Source: Microbacterium salsuginis (GTDB lineage: Bacteria > Actinomycetota > Actinomycetes > Actinomycetales > Microbacteriaceae). From it: 64,000 nt of DNA. The stretch covers positions 248,001 through 312,000 of the forward strand of contig NZ_JABACI010000003.1 of NCBI RefSeq assembly GCF_012524205.1, read 5' to 3'. Positions within the stretch are counted from its first letter, which is position 1. The number at the start of each line of letters is the position of its first letter. Positions 24,111-32,426 of the stretch are shown in pieces. Below the pieces are notes generated by a model. That model saw nothing but the letters and a program-made list of their open reading frames with translations, was not told where the DNA came from and did no database searches. Both the position numbers and the translations under genes were made by a program.

Positions 24111-26189
24111 TCAGCCGCGCAGTGCGGCCAGTCCCGCGACGTCGTAGGCGAGCTCGACGGCGTCGAAGATCGCGGCGTCGATCGTGCGCGGCGCGAACGC
24201 GTCGCCGATCGTCACCACGCGCGGGGCGACGGAGGCGACGGATGCCGGGGGTGCGGCGATCCCGGGGGCGACAGCATCCGTCATGCCCGTGATGGCGACC
24301 GACGCACGCGGCTCGATCGCCACCACCGCGTCGAGCCCGCCGAGGATCGTGGTCTCACCGCCGAGGGTGTCGGCGACCGTGACGGCACCGGGCTCGATCG
24401 TGCGGACGCGGTGCGCGGCGCGGCGCCGGAACCCGGGATGCGCGCCGAGCCGCTCGAGCAGCAGCGGGCGGTCGTATCCGGCCCCGATGTGCGGGAACGC
24501 CGTCTCGAACGGGGTCACGAGCTCGAGCTCGTCGACGTGCGGAAGCAGCGACAGCACGATGCCGGTGGCGTAGGCCGTGCCGTCGGCATCGATCACCGCG
24601 ATGCGGCGCCCGAGCGACCCTGGATGGGATGCCGCGGTGACCGCGTCGATCGTCCCTTCGGGCGGCACTCCCCCGTCGTACGCGCCCCCGAGGGCGAGAG
24701 AGGTCGTCGCGGGGGCGACGGCGCCGGTCGCGATCACGATGCCGTCCGCTCGCTCCGTGCGGAGCGACGGCGCCGTGGCCTCGACGCCGAACCGCACGTC
24801 GACCCCGGCGATCGCGAGGTCCCGCACGAGATCCTCGACGAGCAGCCCGATGCTCTCGCGGCCGGGGACCCGGCGTGCGAGGCGCAGCTGCCCGCCCGGC
24901 TCGGTCCCGCGTTCGAGCAGCGTGACCGAGTGGCCGTCCGTCGCGAGCTCGACCGCCGCGCGCATGCCGGCCGGTCCCGCGCCCACGACGATCCACCGCT
25001 GCGGGCGTGCGGCCCGCGGCCTCTCGCCCCGCTCGCGCTCTCGCCCGGCCAGCGGATTGACCGTGCACGACATCGGCAGCCCGCGGCTGCCGCGGCCCAG
25101 GCACCCCTGATTGAGGCGGATGCAATGACGGATGCCGCTCGCTGCGCCGCCCGCGGCGCCGGCGCCCTCGGTGCCGCCGAGCAGCTTGAGGCCGAGGTCG
25201 GGGTCGGCGATCTGCGCACGCGTCAGCGCGACCATGTCCGCGAGGCCGTCGCGGACGACTTCCTCGGCCTCTTCGACCGACAGGGCGGCTCCGACGCCGA
25301 ACACCGCGATGTCGGGGTTGGCAGCCTTCACCGCCGCGACGTCGTCGCGCAGCCACGCGAACGGCATCGGCGACGAAGGGAAGACGTAGTGCACGTTGTG
25401 GTACCCGCCGGCGGCGAGATCGAGGAAGTCGATGCGCGCCTCGGCCCGCAGCAGCGCGATGATCTCGCGCATGGCCGCGCCGTCCAGCCCGTCGGCGTGG
25501 AACTCGTTCGCGACGATCCGGATTCCGACGGTGAAGTCTTCGCCGACGCGGGCGCGCACCGCGCGCAGCACTTCACGCGGGAACCGGGTGCGGCCCTCGA
25601 GGTCGCCACCGTAGCCGTCGGTGCGCGCGTTGTACAGCGGCGAGAGGAACTGGTGCAGCAGGTACCCGTGAGCCATATGGATCTCGACACCGTCGAAGCC
25701 CGCGTCGCGGGCGTGCGCCGCCGAGGTCGCCCATCCCTCTGCGAAGGCCGCGATGTCCGCCCGATCCATCTCCCGGGTGGCGTGAGCGGTCGACGGAGAC
25801 AATATGCGCGACGGGGCATACACCGCGCGCGGACCGTCGGGTCCGTCCGGCTGAGCCTGCGCGCCGTGGTGGTTGAGCTGCACCAGGATCTTCGCGCCGG
25901 TGTCGTGCACGGCATCCGTCATCTTCTTCGCCGCGGGCACCGACTCGGGCCGGAAGGCGTCCTGGAAACCACGGATCGACCCGGACGGGTGCACGAAGTG
26001 GTTGCCCGCGACGAAGAGCCCGCAGCCCCCGCGAGCCCGGCGCACGTAGTACGCGGTCTCGCGGTCGGACTCGACGCGGTCGGAGTACTGCTTGGAGTGC
26101 GCCGTCTGCATGATGCGGTTCGGCACCGTCATCGCGCCGATGCGCAACGGCTGCGCCAGCGGGGAGCGGATGCCGGTGCTCGCGGTCAT
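24111..26189 (-). CDS. NADH:flavin oxidoreductase, 2,4-dienoyl-CoA reductase type (OYE + FAD/NAD domains)
   Basis: A 692-residue flavoenzyme: an FMN-binding Old Yellow Enzyme barrel (about 1-340), an iron-sulfur segment, then a FAD/NAD(P) pyridine-nucleotide domain (WIVVGAGPAGMRAAVELA). It resembles FadH and trimethylamine dehydrogenase-type enzymes that pass electrons from NAD(P)H through FAD and a 4Fe-4S cluster to FMN. The usual cluster motif C-x2-C-x3-C-x11-C reads Cys356, Leu359, Cys363, Cys375, so the second ligand is missing. The ATG at 26189 is the natural start. The substrate is unknown. Confidence 0.88.
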   Translation of the reverse strand: MTASTGIRSPLAQPLRIGAMTVPNRIMQTAHSKQYSDRVESDRETAYYVRRARGGCGLFVAGNHFVHPSGSIRGFQDAFRPESVPAAKKMTDAVHDTGAKILVQLNHHGAQAQPDGPDGPRAVYAPSRILSPSTAHATREMDRADIAAFAEGWATSAAHARDAGFDGVEIHMAHGYLLHQFLSPLYNARTDGYGGDLEGRTRFPREVLRAVRARVGEDFTVGIRIVANEFHADGLDGAAMREIIALLRAEARIDFLDLAAGGYHNVHYVFPSSPMPFAWLRDDVAAVKAANPDIAVFGVGAALSVEEAEEVVRDGLADMVALTRAQIADPDLGLKLLGGTEGAGAAGGAASGIRHCIRLNQGCLGRGSRGLPMSCTVNPLAGRERERGERPRAARPQRWIVVGAGPAGMRAAVELATDGHSVTLLERGTEPGGQLRLARRVPGRESIGLLVEDLVRDLAIAGVDVRFGVEATAPSLRTERADGIVIATGAVAPATTSLALGGAYDGGVPPEGTIDAVTAASHPGSLGRRIAVIDADGTAYATGIVLSLLPHVDELELVTPFETAFPHIGAGYDRPLLLERLGAHPGFRRRAAHRVRTIEPGAVTVADTLGGETTILGGLDAVVAIEPRASVAITGMTDAVAPGIAAPPASVASVAPRVVTIGDAFAPRTIDAAIFDAVELAYDVAGLAALRG

Positions 26190-26214
26190 ATCCCGAGCCT
26201 ACGGCCGGCACCCG

Positions 26215-27375
26215 TCAGAGGCGGGCGAGGGCCTCGTCGAGGTCGGCGATGAGATCGGCCGCGGTCTCGATCCCGACCGAGAGGCGCACCACCTCGGGCG
26301 GGACAGCCAGCTCGGTGCCGCGCACCGACGCGTGGGTCATCTCGTCGGGGTAGTTCATGAGGGACTCGACGCCGCCCAGCGACTCGGCGAGCTGGAACAG
26401 CCGGGTCGACTCGGCGAAGCGGCGGGCGGATGCCGCATCCGCGAGCGCGACCGAGACGATCCCCCCGAACCCGCTCATCTGCGTGGCCGCGAGCTCGTGA
26501 CCCGGGTGCGAGGCCAGACCCGGGTAGTACACCCGCGCGACGGCGGCGTGACCTTCGAGGAAGGATGCCACGGCCTGTGCGTTCTCGCTGTGCCGCTGCA
26601 TCCGCAGCGCGAGCGTCTTGATGCCGCGAGTCGTGAGCCACGCGTCCAGCGGGCCCGACACCGCACCGACGGCGAACTGGAGGAACTTCACCTGCTCGAA
26701 GAGCGCGTCGTCGTTCAGCACGAGGGCGCCCCCGACGACGTCGGAGTGCCCGCCGAGATACTTCGTGGTCGAGTGCACCACGACATCGGCGCCGAGTGCG
26801 AGCGGCTGCTGCAGAGCGGGCGACGCGAACGTGTTGTCGACGACGACGAGCGCGCCGGCCTCGTGGCCGAGCCGGGCCAGACCGGCGATGTCGGTGATGC
26901 GCAGCAGCGGGTTGCTCGGCGTCTCGACCCACACGATCCGGGCAGGGCGCTCCTCGAGCGCGGCGCGCACGGCTTCGAGGTCGCTCATGTCGACCACGCG
27001 CACACCGATCCCCCACCCGCCGAGCACCCGTGCGATGAGCCGGTACGTTCCGCCGTAGACGTCGTTGCCGAGGAGCACCTCGTCGCCGGGCTTCAGTGCG
27101 GCGCGAAGCAGCGCGTCCTCCGCGGCGAGGCCGGACGCGAACGACAGAGCGTGCGCGCCGCCCTCGAGCGCGGCGAGCTGCGTCTCGAGCGCGGTCCGCG
27201 TCGGGTTGCCGCTGCGGCCGTACTCGTACCCCTCGCGCAACCCGCCGATGCCGTCCTGCGCGTACGTGGTCGAGAAGTGCACCGGCGGGATCACCGCGCC
27301 CGTCGTGGGGTCGAACGCCTGGCCGGCGTGCACCGCGCGTGTCTCGAAGCCGCGGTCGGTGGTGGGCTCGGTCAT
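26215..27375 (-). CDS. metB: Cystathionine gamma-synthase/lyase (MetB family)
   Basis: A 386-residue PLP enzyme of the Cys/Met metabolism family, with TRAVHAGQ at the start and the PLP-Lys in STTKYLGGHSDVVGG. It could synthesise cystathionine from an acyl-homoserine or cleave it to cysteine. Being coupled to a cystathionine beta-synthase (ATGA overlap at 27372-27375) favours reverse transsulfuration, that is homocysteine to cysteine, although actinobacterial MetB enzymes are often bifunctional. The start MTEPTTDRG was chosen over an upstream in-frame extension that overlaps the cbs gene. Confidence 0.9.
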   Translation of the reverse strand: MTEPTTDRGFETRAVHAGQAFDPTTGAVIPPVHFSTTYAQDGIGGLREGYEYGRSGNPTRTALETQLAALEGGAHALSFASGLAAEDALLRAALKPGDEVLLGNDVYGGTYRLIARVLGGWGIGVRVVDMSDLEAVRAALEERPARIVWVETPSNPLLRITDIAGLARLGHEAGALVVVDNTFASPALQQPLALGADVVVHSTTKYLGGHSDVVGGALVLNDDALFEQVKFLQFAVGAVSGPLDAWLTTRGIKTLALRMQRHSENAQAVASFLEGHAAVARVYYPGLASHPGHELAATQMSGFGGIVSVALADAASARRFAESTRLFQLAESLGGVESLMNYPDEMTHASVRGTELAVPPEVVRLSVGIETAADLIADLDEALARL

Positions 27376-28397
27376 TCGGGTGCTCCTTCGGTGGTGGTGA
27401 CGGATGCCGCGCCTTCGGCGCCGCGCGGCGGCGGAGGCGTCGCGGGGTCGAACCCGTGGTCGCGCATCCACGCGTCGTCGTAGAAGCGGTTGAGGTACCC
27501 GCGACCGTGGTCGGGCAGCAGTACCACGACGACCGCGTCGGCGGGAAGCTCGCGCGCCTCGCGCAGCGCGGCGACGACGGCCATGCCGCTCGAGCCGCCG
27601 ACGAGCAGCCCTTCCTCACGGGCGAGACGGCGGGTCATCGCGAACGACTCGGCGTCGGGGATGCGGTGGATGTGGTCGGGAACCGACGGGTCGTACGATC
27701 CCGGCCAGAAGTCTTCGCCCACCCCCTCGACGAGGTAGCCGTGGATCGGCCCGCCGGAGTAGATCGACCCCTCGGGGTCTGCGCCGATCACGCGGACGGC
27801 TCCGTCCGACACCTCGTGCAGGTACCGGCCGGTGCCGGTGATCGTGCCGCCGGTGCCGATGCCTGCGACGAAGTGCGTGACGCGGCCGTCGGTGTCGCGC
27901 CAGATCTCGGGTCCGGTGGTCTCGTAGTGGCTGAGCGGTCCGTTCGGGTTGGCGAACTGGTTCGGCTTGAAGGCGCCGGGAATCTCGCTCACCAGCCGGT
28001 CCGACACGCTGTAGTACGAGCGCGGGTCCTCCGGTGGCACGCTCGTGTCGGTGACCACGACCTCGGCGCCGTACGCTCGCAGCACATCGACCTTGGCTCC
28101 CTCGAACTTGTCGGGCACCACGAAGATCATCCGGTAGCCGCGCTCGAGGGCGACCAGTGCGAGCCCCACACCGGTGTTGCCGCTGGTCGGCTCGACGATC
28201 GTGCCGCCCGGTTTCAGTTGGCCGTCGCGTTCGGCGGCGTCGATGATGCGGCGGGCGATGCGGTCCTTCGCGGAGCCGCCGGGATTGAAGTACTCGACCT
28301 TGGCGAGAACCGTCGCGGCGATGCCGTCGGTGACGCGGGTCAGCTGGACGAGAGGGGTGTTGCCGACGAGGTCGGCCACGCTCTTGGCGTAACGCAC
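27372..28397 (-). CDS. cbs: Cystathionine beta-synthase (catalytic domain only)
   Basis: A 341-residue fold-type II PLP enzyme condensing serine (or an O-acylserine) with homocysteine or sulfide. The PLP-Lys is in NPGGSAKDR and the substrate loop is PTSGNTG. The pattern resembles actinobacterial CBS more than O-acetylserine sulfhydrylase, including the DPEGSIYSGG segment. Many actinobacterial CBS proteins carry two C-terminal regulatory CBS (Bateman) modules and are about 460 residues; here the protein ends in a Pro/Gly-rich tail and the regulatory part is absent. It overlaps metB by four bases. Confidence 0.88.
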   Translation of the reverse strand: MRYAKSVADLVGNTPLVQLTRVTDGIAATVLAKVEYFNPGGSAKDRIARRIIDAAERDGQLKPGGTIVEPTSGNTGVGLALVALERGYRMIFVVPDKFEGAKVDVLRAYGAEVVVTDTSVPPEDPRSYYSVSDRLVSEIPGAFKPNQFANPNGPLSHYETTGPEIWRDTDGRVTHFVAGIGTGGTITGTGRYLHEVSDGAVRVIGADPEGSIYSGGPIHGYLVEGVGEDFWPGSYDPSVPDHIHRIPDAESFAMTRRLAREEGLLVGGSSGMAVVAALREARELPADAVVVVLLPDHGRGYLNRFYDDAWMRDHGFDPATPPPPRGAEGAASVTTTEGAPE

Positions 28398-28463
28398 GGA
28401 TGAGTCCTGACGTGTTGCCGCGCTCGTGCGCGGGTGGATCTGACGGGGGTCGCGAGAGAGAGG

Positions 28464-28479
28464 TGAAGCGGACGCTTCA
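28464..28479. promoter_or_regulatory. Inverted repeat TGAAGCG-GA-CGCTTCA upstream of cbs
   Basis: A perfect 7-bp inverted repeat with a 2-base centre, 66 bases upstream of the cbs start, in its only possible promoter region. Symmetry and position suggest an operator for the transsulfuration operon; no regulator gene for it is nearby. Confidence 0.45.
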
Positions 28480-28500
28480 ACAACAGGGGCGACAACACCG

Positions 28501-28637
28501 ACAGGTCAACACGCGGGCCAGTCTAGACGCGCGCGACGAAGACGTCGAGGACGGATGCCGCGATCGCCCACAGGTCAACCGGCGTTCCACAGGACGTCGA
28601 CGCATGAAAACCTCCTGTTGGGGCGCGGTTGACCTGT
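28501..28637. repeat. Three copies of ACAGGTCAAC in cbs upstream region
   Basis: ACAGGTCAAC occurs at 28501-28510 and 28570-28579 on the plus strand and at 28637-28628 on the minus strand; the last two extend to a 12-bp inverted repeat ACAGGTCAACCG / CGGTTGACCTGT. Related CAACAGG words lie between and beside them. No open reading frame with coding character covers 28398-28671. Confidence 0.6.
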
Positions 28638-28659
28638 TGGCGTCGGTCGACAGGAGGTT
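28609..28659 (-). terminator. Intrinsic terminator of the double-HTH gene
   Basis: On the minus strand AACCTCCTGT (28659-28650) pairs with ACAGGAGGTT (28618-28609), followed by TTTTC. The 10-bp stem begins 12 bases after the stop codon of the HTH gene. The loop holds one of the ACAGGTCAAC repeats. Confidence 0.55.
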
Positions 28660-28671
28660 GCGGCCGCAGCC

Positions 28672-29151
28672 TCACGCGACCCGCACGGGCTGCTGCGCGC
28701 GCATCTCGGCGACGCACGGCGGGCAGTCGTTGCGGGCCGCCCGCAGCGCCTGCTCGAGCACGGCGATCGTCGTGACTCCGCCACGGCCGGGCGCCCCGGC
28801 GAAGACGGGCAGCCTCAGCAGGTCGTAGAGGAACGCCCGCCGCAGCCCGAAGAACCGCTCGAGGTCGTCCATCGCCACCAGCCGCGGCAGGGCGGCGGTG
28901 AGTTCTCGGACCATGTCGTCGGCCGCCTCGTGCTGCAGCATCCATGATCGACGGCGAAGGTGGCGGCGGAACTCGCGCTCGGGCACGAACCAGCGCCGGC
29001 CCAGCTGGTAGCCGGGCAGCTCTCCGTTCGCGAGCCTGCGGTGCAGCGACGTCGAGCTCAGCCCGGCGATCCGCGCCGCCGCCGCAACGCTCAGGAATGG
29101 CGTGGGTCCGGCACTGCGGCGGGAGGGAGTCTCGGGGGTCACACCTTGCAT
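28672..29151 (-). CDS. Small DNA-binding protein with two helix-turn-helix regions
   Basis: A 159-residue protein. Residues about 20-65 (LSVAAAARIAGLSSTSLHRRLANGELPGY... RRWFVPEREF) are an excisionase/MerR-like winged helix with the typical GxLPGYxxGRRWxxxxxEF wing. Residues about 95-145 (MDDLERFFGLRRAFLYDLLRLPVF... GGVTTIAVLEQALRA) look like a second, diverged HTH of the same class. No recombinase or phage gene is adjacent, so a chromosomal regulator is more likely than a prophage remnant. Copies of GCGTCAT/ATGACGC lie around its own start and before the next gene and may be its sites. Confidence 0.75.
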   Translation of the reverse strand: MQGVTPETPSRRSAGPTPFLSVAAAARIAGLSSTSLHRRLANGELPGYQLGRRWFVPEREFRRHLRRRSWMLQHEAADDMVRELTAALPRLVAMDDLERFFGLRRAFLYDLLRLPVFAGAPGRGGVTTIAVLEQALRAARNDCPPCVAEMRAQQPVRVA

Positions 29152-29184
29152 GACGCGGGGCGCGGCGTTTCATGACGCCGCGCC
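29150..29184. promoter_or_regulatory. Two ATGACGC motifs and a hairpin at the start of the HTH gene
   Basis: ATGACGC occurs at 29150-29156 and 29172-29178, 22 bases apart. The second lies in a hairpin whose 9-bp arms GGCGCGGCG (29159-29167) and CGCCGCGCC (29176-29184) flank an 8-base loop. This is just upstream of, and overlapping, the start codon of the double-HTH gene, so it may mediate autoregulation. Confidence 0.35.
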
Positions 29185-29272
29185 TCCGAAATCACCGGAT
29201 GGCGCCCGTCGTCGCGTGCCGACGTCCTTCGATGAGCGGCTCGGTCATACCCGCAGCGTCAAACCGGCACCA

Positions 29273-30133
29273 TCAGACCGGCACGACGTCCAGCGACGGT
29301 GCCGGCCCCACCGCTCCCAGCCGCCCGCGCGTGCGCGACCACTGACTCCAGGATCCGGGATACACCACGACGTCGATGCCGGCCAGCGTCCCCGCGAGCG
29401 CCGTGTGGGTGGCGGCGATGCCGGAACCGCAGTAGGCGGCGACCGAGACGCCCTCGCCGATGCCGGCGGCCGCGAACTCGGCGCGGATCTCCTCCGGCGG
29501 GCGGAACCGGCCCGCCGCGAGGTGAACGGTCGTCGGCAGGTTCACCGCTCCGGGGATGTGGCCGCCGACCGGATCGTGCGGCTCGACGTCGCCGCGATAT
29601 CGGTCTCGCGCACGCACGTCCAGGAGAACCCCGTGATCGGGCCATTCCTCCACCGCGTCGATGTCGACCACGCCCTCCGTGATGTCCTGCAGCACGACGT
29701 CCCCCGGCGGCCTGGGCAGGACGTCGCCGGTCTCGAGCGGGAGTCGCTCGGCGAGCCAGCCGCGCAGGCCGCCGTCGAGCACCCGCACATCGGAGAGCCC
29801 GGATCGTGTCAGGACCCACCAGGCGCGTGCCGCCGCGACCGAGTGCACGTCGTCATACGCGACGACGGTGTCGCCGGCCCGGATGCCCCAGCGCCGCGCC
29901 GCGGCCTGCAGCTGCGCGCGGGGCGGCAGCGGATGACGCCCGTGACGCGGGTCGTCACGGCGGGCGAGCTCGTGGTCGAGGTCGACGTAGACGGCACCGG
30001 GGAGATGCCCGTCGAGATAGGCGGGCCGCCCTTCGGGCTGGTCGAGCCGCCAGCGCACGTCGAGCAGACGCGGCGGGGTGCCGGCCCGGAGGAGGTCGGC
30101 GAGCTCGATCGGCGAGATGAGTGGGGAAGGCAT
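29273..30133 (-). CDS. Rhodanese-type sulfurtransferase (thiosulfate/3-mercaptopyruvate)
   Basis: A 286-residue two-domain rhodanese. The N-terminal domain is inactive-like and the C-terminal domain has the catalytic loop with Cys in AYCGSGIAAT, carrying the persulfide. The linker signature RWRLDQPEGRPAYLDGHLPGAVYVDLD is characteristic. It transfers sulfur from thiosulfate or 3-mercaptopyruvate to an acceptor in the cytoplasm. The ATG at 30133 is chosen; a longer in-frame extension to 30184 runs into the GCGTCAT motif cluster. Its proximity to the cbs-metB operon fits sulfur metabolism but there is no shared transcript. Confidence 0.88.
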   Translation of the reverse strand: MPSPLISPIELADLLRAGTPPRLLDVRWRLDQPEGRPAYLDGHLPGAVYVDLDHELARRDDPRHGRHPLPPRAQLQAAARRWGIRAGDTVVAYDDVHSVAAARAWWVLTRSGLSDVRVLDGGLRGWLAERLPLETGDVLPRPPGDVVLQDITEGVVDIDAVEEWPDHGVLLDVRARDRYRGDVEPHDPVGGHIPGAVNLPTTVHLAAGRFRPPEEIRAEFAAAGIGEGVSVAAYCGSGIAATHTALAGTLAGIDVVVYPGSWSQWSRTRGRLGAVGPAPSLDVVPV

Positions 30134-30134
30134 G

Positions 30135-30222
30135 GCGTCATGCTGGTCCGACCGCTGCGCCGGCGAAACGGTATGACGACACACGACGCGACATGCCGCA
30201 ACGTGGCGTCATGCCGCGTCAT
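30135..30222. promoter_or_regulatory. GCGTCAT motif cluster upstream of sulfurtransferase gene
   Basis: GCGTCAT occurs at 30135-30141, 30206-30212 and 30216-30222; the last two are exactly 10 bases apart, on one face of the helix. The same word, inverted, occurs twice at the start of the double-HTH gene. A shared regulator is inferred. Confidence 0.4.
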
Positions 30223-30244
30223 CGAGGAATATGCGCGCCGACGA

Positions 30245-32356
30245 TCAGCCGCGCAGCGCGAGGGCGAAGGGCAGGACGGCGGATGCTCCGGCCCGGCGTA
30301 GTTCGCGGGCGGCGACGGCCAGCGTCCACCGGCTGTCGACGACGTCGTCGACGAGCAGCACGGGCCCGGCGGGTACGTCGAGCGCGCCGGCCGAGAGTCG
30401 ACCCCACACTCCGGCGAGCCGGAAGGCGCTGTTGCCTCCCGGCTGGCCGGTCGGGCCCCCGTCGACGAGGTCGAGCGCCCCGAGGTACGGCCGGCGACCG
30501 ACCTCCGAGATGCCGCGGGCGAGCGAGTCCACCAGCTGCGGCCGCGAGCGGGACGGCATCGCGACGATCGCCACCGGACGCTCGGCCCAGCCCCATTCAG
30601 CGAGCACGCGCACGCACGCCGACAGCAGGTTGGGCGGCAGCGCCTGGTCGGGGGCGCCTGCGGCGAACAGCTCGCGCAGCGTTCCGCCCCAGCCGAGATC
30701 TGTCAGGCGCGCGAGCGCACGCCCTTCGGCCGCCTGCTCCTCCGCCGAGATGCGGCCTTTGACGGGCACGCCGAGCCGGTCGGCGCCGGTGGGCCATTGC
30801 CGCCGCGGCTCGATCGGCACCCCGACGCGGTCGAGGGCTGTCGCCGCGGCATCCGTCGCCTCCGCGCCCACCGCCGACGGATACCAGGCCCCCGCGCAGT
30901 TGTCGCACCGGCCGCACGGGGCGGCGGAGTCATCGTCGAGTGAGCGCTGCAGGAACTCCATGCGGCACGCCGACGTCTCTTCGTACTCGATCATGTGCTG
31001 CTGCTCGGCGACCCGCTCGGCCGCGATGCGGCGATAGCGCTCCTCGTCGTACACCCACGGCGAGCCGGTCGCGATCCAGCCGCCCTGCACGCGTGCGACC
31101 GCGCCGTCGACGTCGAGCACCTTCAAGAGCAGCTCGAGCGGCGTGCGGCGGATGTCGACCGTCGCCTCGAGCGCCGGCGTCGACATCGGGCCGGACGACG
31201 CCGAGAGTGCACTGAGAACCCGCTCGGCGCGGTCGCGGTCGGGCATCGACGCCGTCGCGAAGTAGTGCCAGATGTCGCGGTCCTCGGCTCCCGGGAGCAG
31301 CAGCACGTCAGCGGATGCCGTGGCGCGGCCGGCGCGACCGACCTGCTGGTAGTACGACACCGGCGACGACGGCGCACCGAGATGCACGACGAACCCGAGG
31401 TCGGGCTTGTCGAAGCCCATGCCGAGCGCGCTCGTGGCGACGAGGGCCTTGACGCGATTCTCTTTGAGCAGCGTCTCGGACTCTTCGCGCTCGTCGGTGT
31501 CGGTCTGCCCCGTGTACGCACGCACGTCGTAGCCGTGCTCGCGCAGCAGCCGGGCCGTGTCGTTCGCCGCCGCGACGGTGAGCGTGTAGATGATGCCCGA
31601 GCCCGGCAGCTCGCGCAGGTGGCTGAGCAGCCACGCCAGCCGGCTCGGCGCGTTCGCCAGGCGCAGCACTCCGAGCCGCAACGACGTGCGCGCGAGCGGG
31701 CCGCGGATCGTCAGCACGTCCGCTCCCCCGGCGCCCAGCTGCTCGGCGACGTCGGCGACGACGCGGCTGTTGGCCGTGGCGGTGGTGGCGAGGACGGGCA
31801 CGCCCTCCGGCATCCGTCCGATCAGATCGCGGAGCCGCCGGTAGTCGGGCCGGAAGTCGTGGCCCCAGTCGCTGATGCAGTGCGCCTCGTCGACGACGAG
31901 CAGGCCGATGCGCGGAACCAGCTGCGGCAGCTGCTCATCGCGGAACGACGGATTGTTGAGTCGCTCGGGCGAGACCAGCAGCACGTCGACCTCGTCGTTG
32001 TCGAGCTGCGCGATCACGTCGCGCCACTCGTGCGCGTTGGTGGAGTTGATGGCGACCGCCCGCACACCGGCACGCGCCGCGGCGGCGATCTGGTCGCGCA
32101 TGAGTGCCAGGAGCGGCGACACGAGCACTGTCGGACCGGCACCGCGCCGCCGCAGGAGCAGCGTCGCCACGAAGTACACCGCGGACTTGCCCCACCCCGT
32201 GCGCTGAACGACCAGCGCGCGGCGCCGTTCGTCGACCAGGGCCTCGATCGCCTCGAACTGACCGTCGTGGAAGTCGGCGTCGTCGCGGCCGACGAGAGCT
32301 CGCAGAACGTCGAGCGCCTCGGCGCGGGTCGTGGTCGTCGCTGTCACGCCCTCCAC
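30245..32356 (-). CDS. recQ: RecQ-family DNA helicase fused to a phosphoribosyltransferase-like domain
   Basis: A 703-residue protein. RecQ helicase motifs: QRTGWGKS (Walker A, Lys57), VVDEAHCISDWGHDFRPDY (motif II and aromatic loop), TATAN, QQVGRAGRA (motif VI), and a zinc region with CRMEF and CGRCDNC. Beyond about residue 500 is a second unit ending in VLLVDDVVDSRWTLAVAARELRRAG, a type I phosphoribosyltransferase PRPP-loop signature. The helicase unwinds 3'-tailed DNA in recombination and fork repair; the role of the tail is unknown. GTG at 32356 follows GAGGCAGG; GTG at 32347 is the alternative. Similar fusions occur in other actinobacteria as I recall. Confidence 0.9.
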   Translation of the reverse strand: MEGVTATTTTRAEALDVLRALVGRDDADFHDGQFEAIEALVDERRRALVVQRTGWGKSAVYFVATLLLRRRGAGPTVLVSPLLALMRDQIAAAARAGVRAVAINSTNAHEWRDVIAQLDNDEVDVLLVSPERLNNPSFRDEQLPQLVPRIGLLVVDEAHCISDWGHDFRPDYRRLRDLIGRMPEGVPVLATTATANSRVVADVAEQLGAGGADVLTIRGPLARTSLRLGVLRLANAPSRLAWLLSHLRELPGSGIIYTLTVAAANDTARLLREHGYDVRAYTGQTDTDEREESETLLKENRVKALVATSALGMGFDKPDLGFVVHLGAPSSPVSYYQQVGRAGRATASADVLLLPGAEDRDIWHYFATASMPDRDRAERVLSALSASSGPMSTPALEATVDIRRTPLELLLKVLDVDGAVARVQGGWIATGSPWVYDEERYRRIAAERVAEQQHMIEYEETSACRMEFLQRSLDDDSAAPCGRCDNCAGAWYPSAVGAEATDAAATALDRVGVPIEPRRQWPTGADRLGVPVKGRISAEEQAAEGRALARLTDLGWGGTLRELFAAGAPDQALPPNLLSACVRVLAEWGWAERPVAIVAMPSRSRPQLVDSLARGISEVGRRPYLGALDLVDGGPTGQPGGNSAFRLAGVWGRLSAGALDVPAGPVLLVDDVVDSRWTLAVAARELRRAGASAVLPFALALRG

Positions 32357-32426
32357 CCTGCCTCATCCCCCTGACAAAGGCGGATGCCGTGGGCCGGTGA
32401 CGGCGGCGCCAGCCCGCACGCTGTGA

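Noticed and set aside
21624..26252. A 1542-codon open frame on the plus strand across the SDR, SLC13 and OYE genes
   Set aside because: It is out-of-frame or antisense to strongly supported genes; the translation is Arg/Ala/Gly-rich with no family motif, a usual artefact at about 70% GC.
28672..29151. Prophage excisionase marking a mobile element
   Set aside because: No integrase, attachment-site duplication or phage gene lies nearby; the two-HTH layout is not typical of an excisionase.
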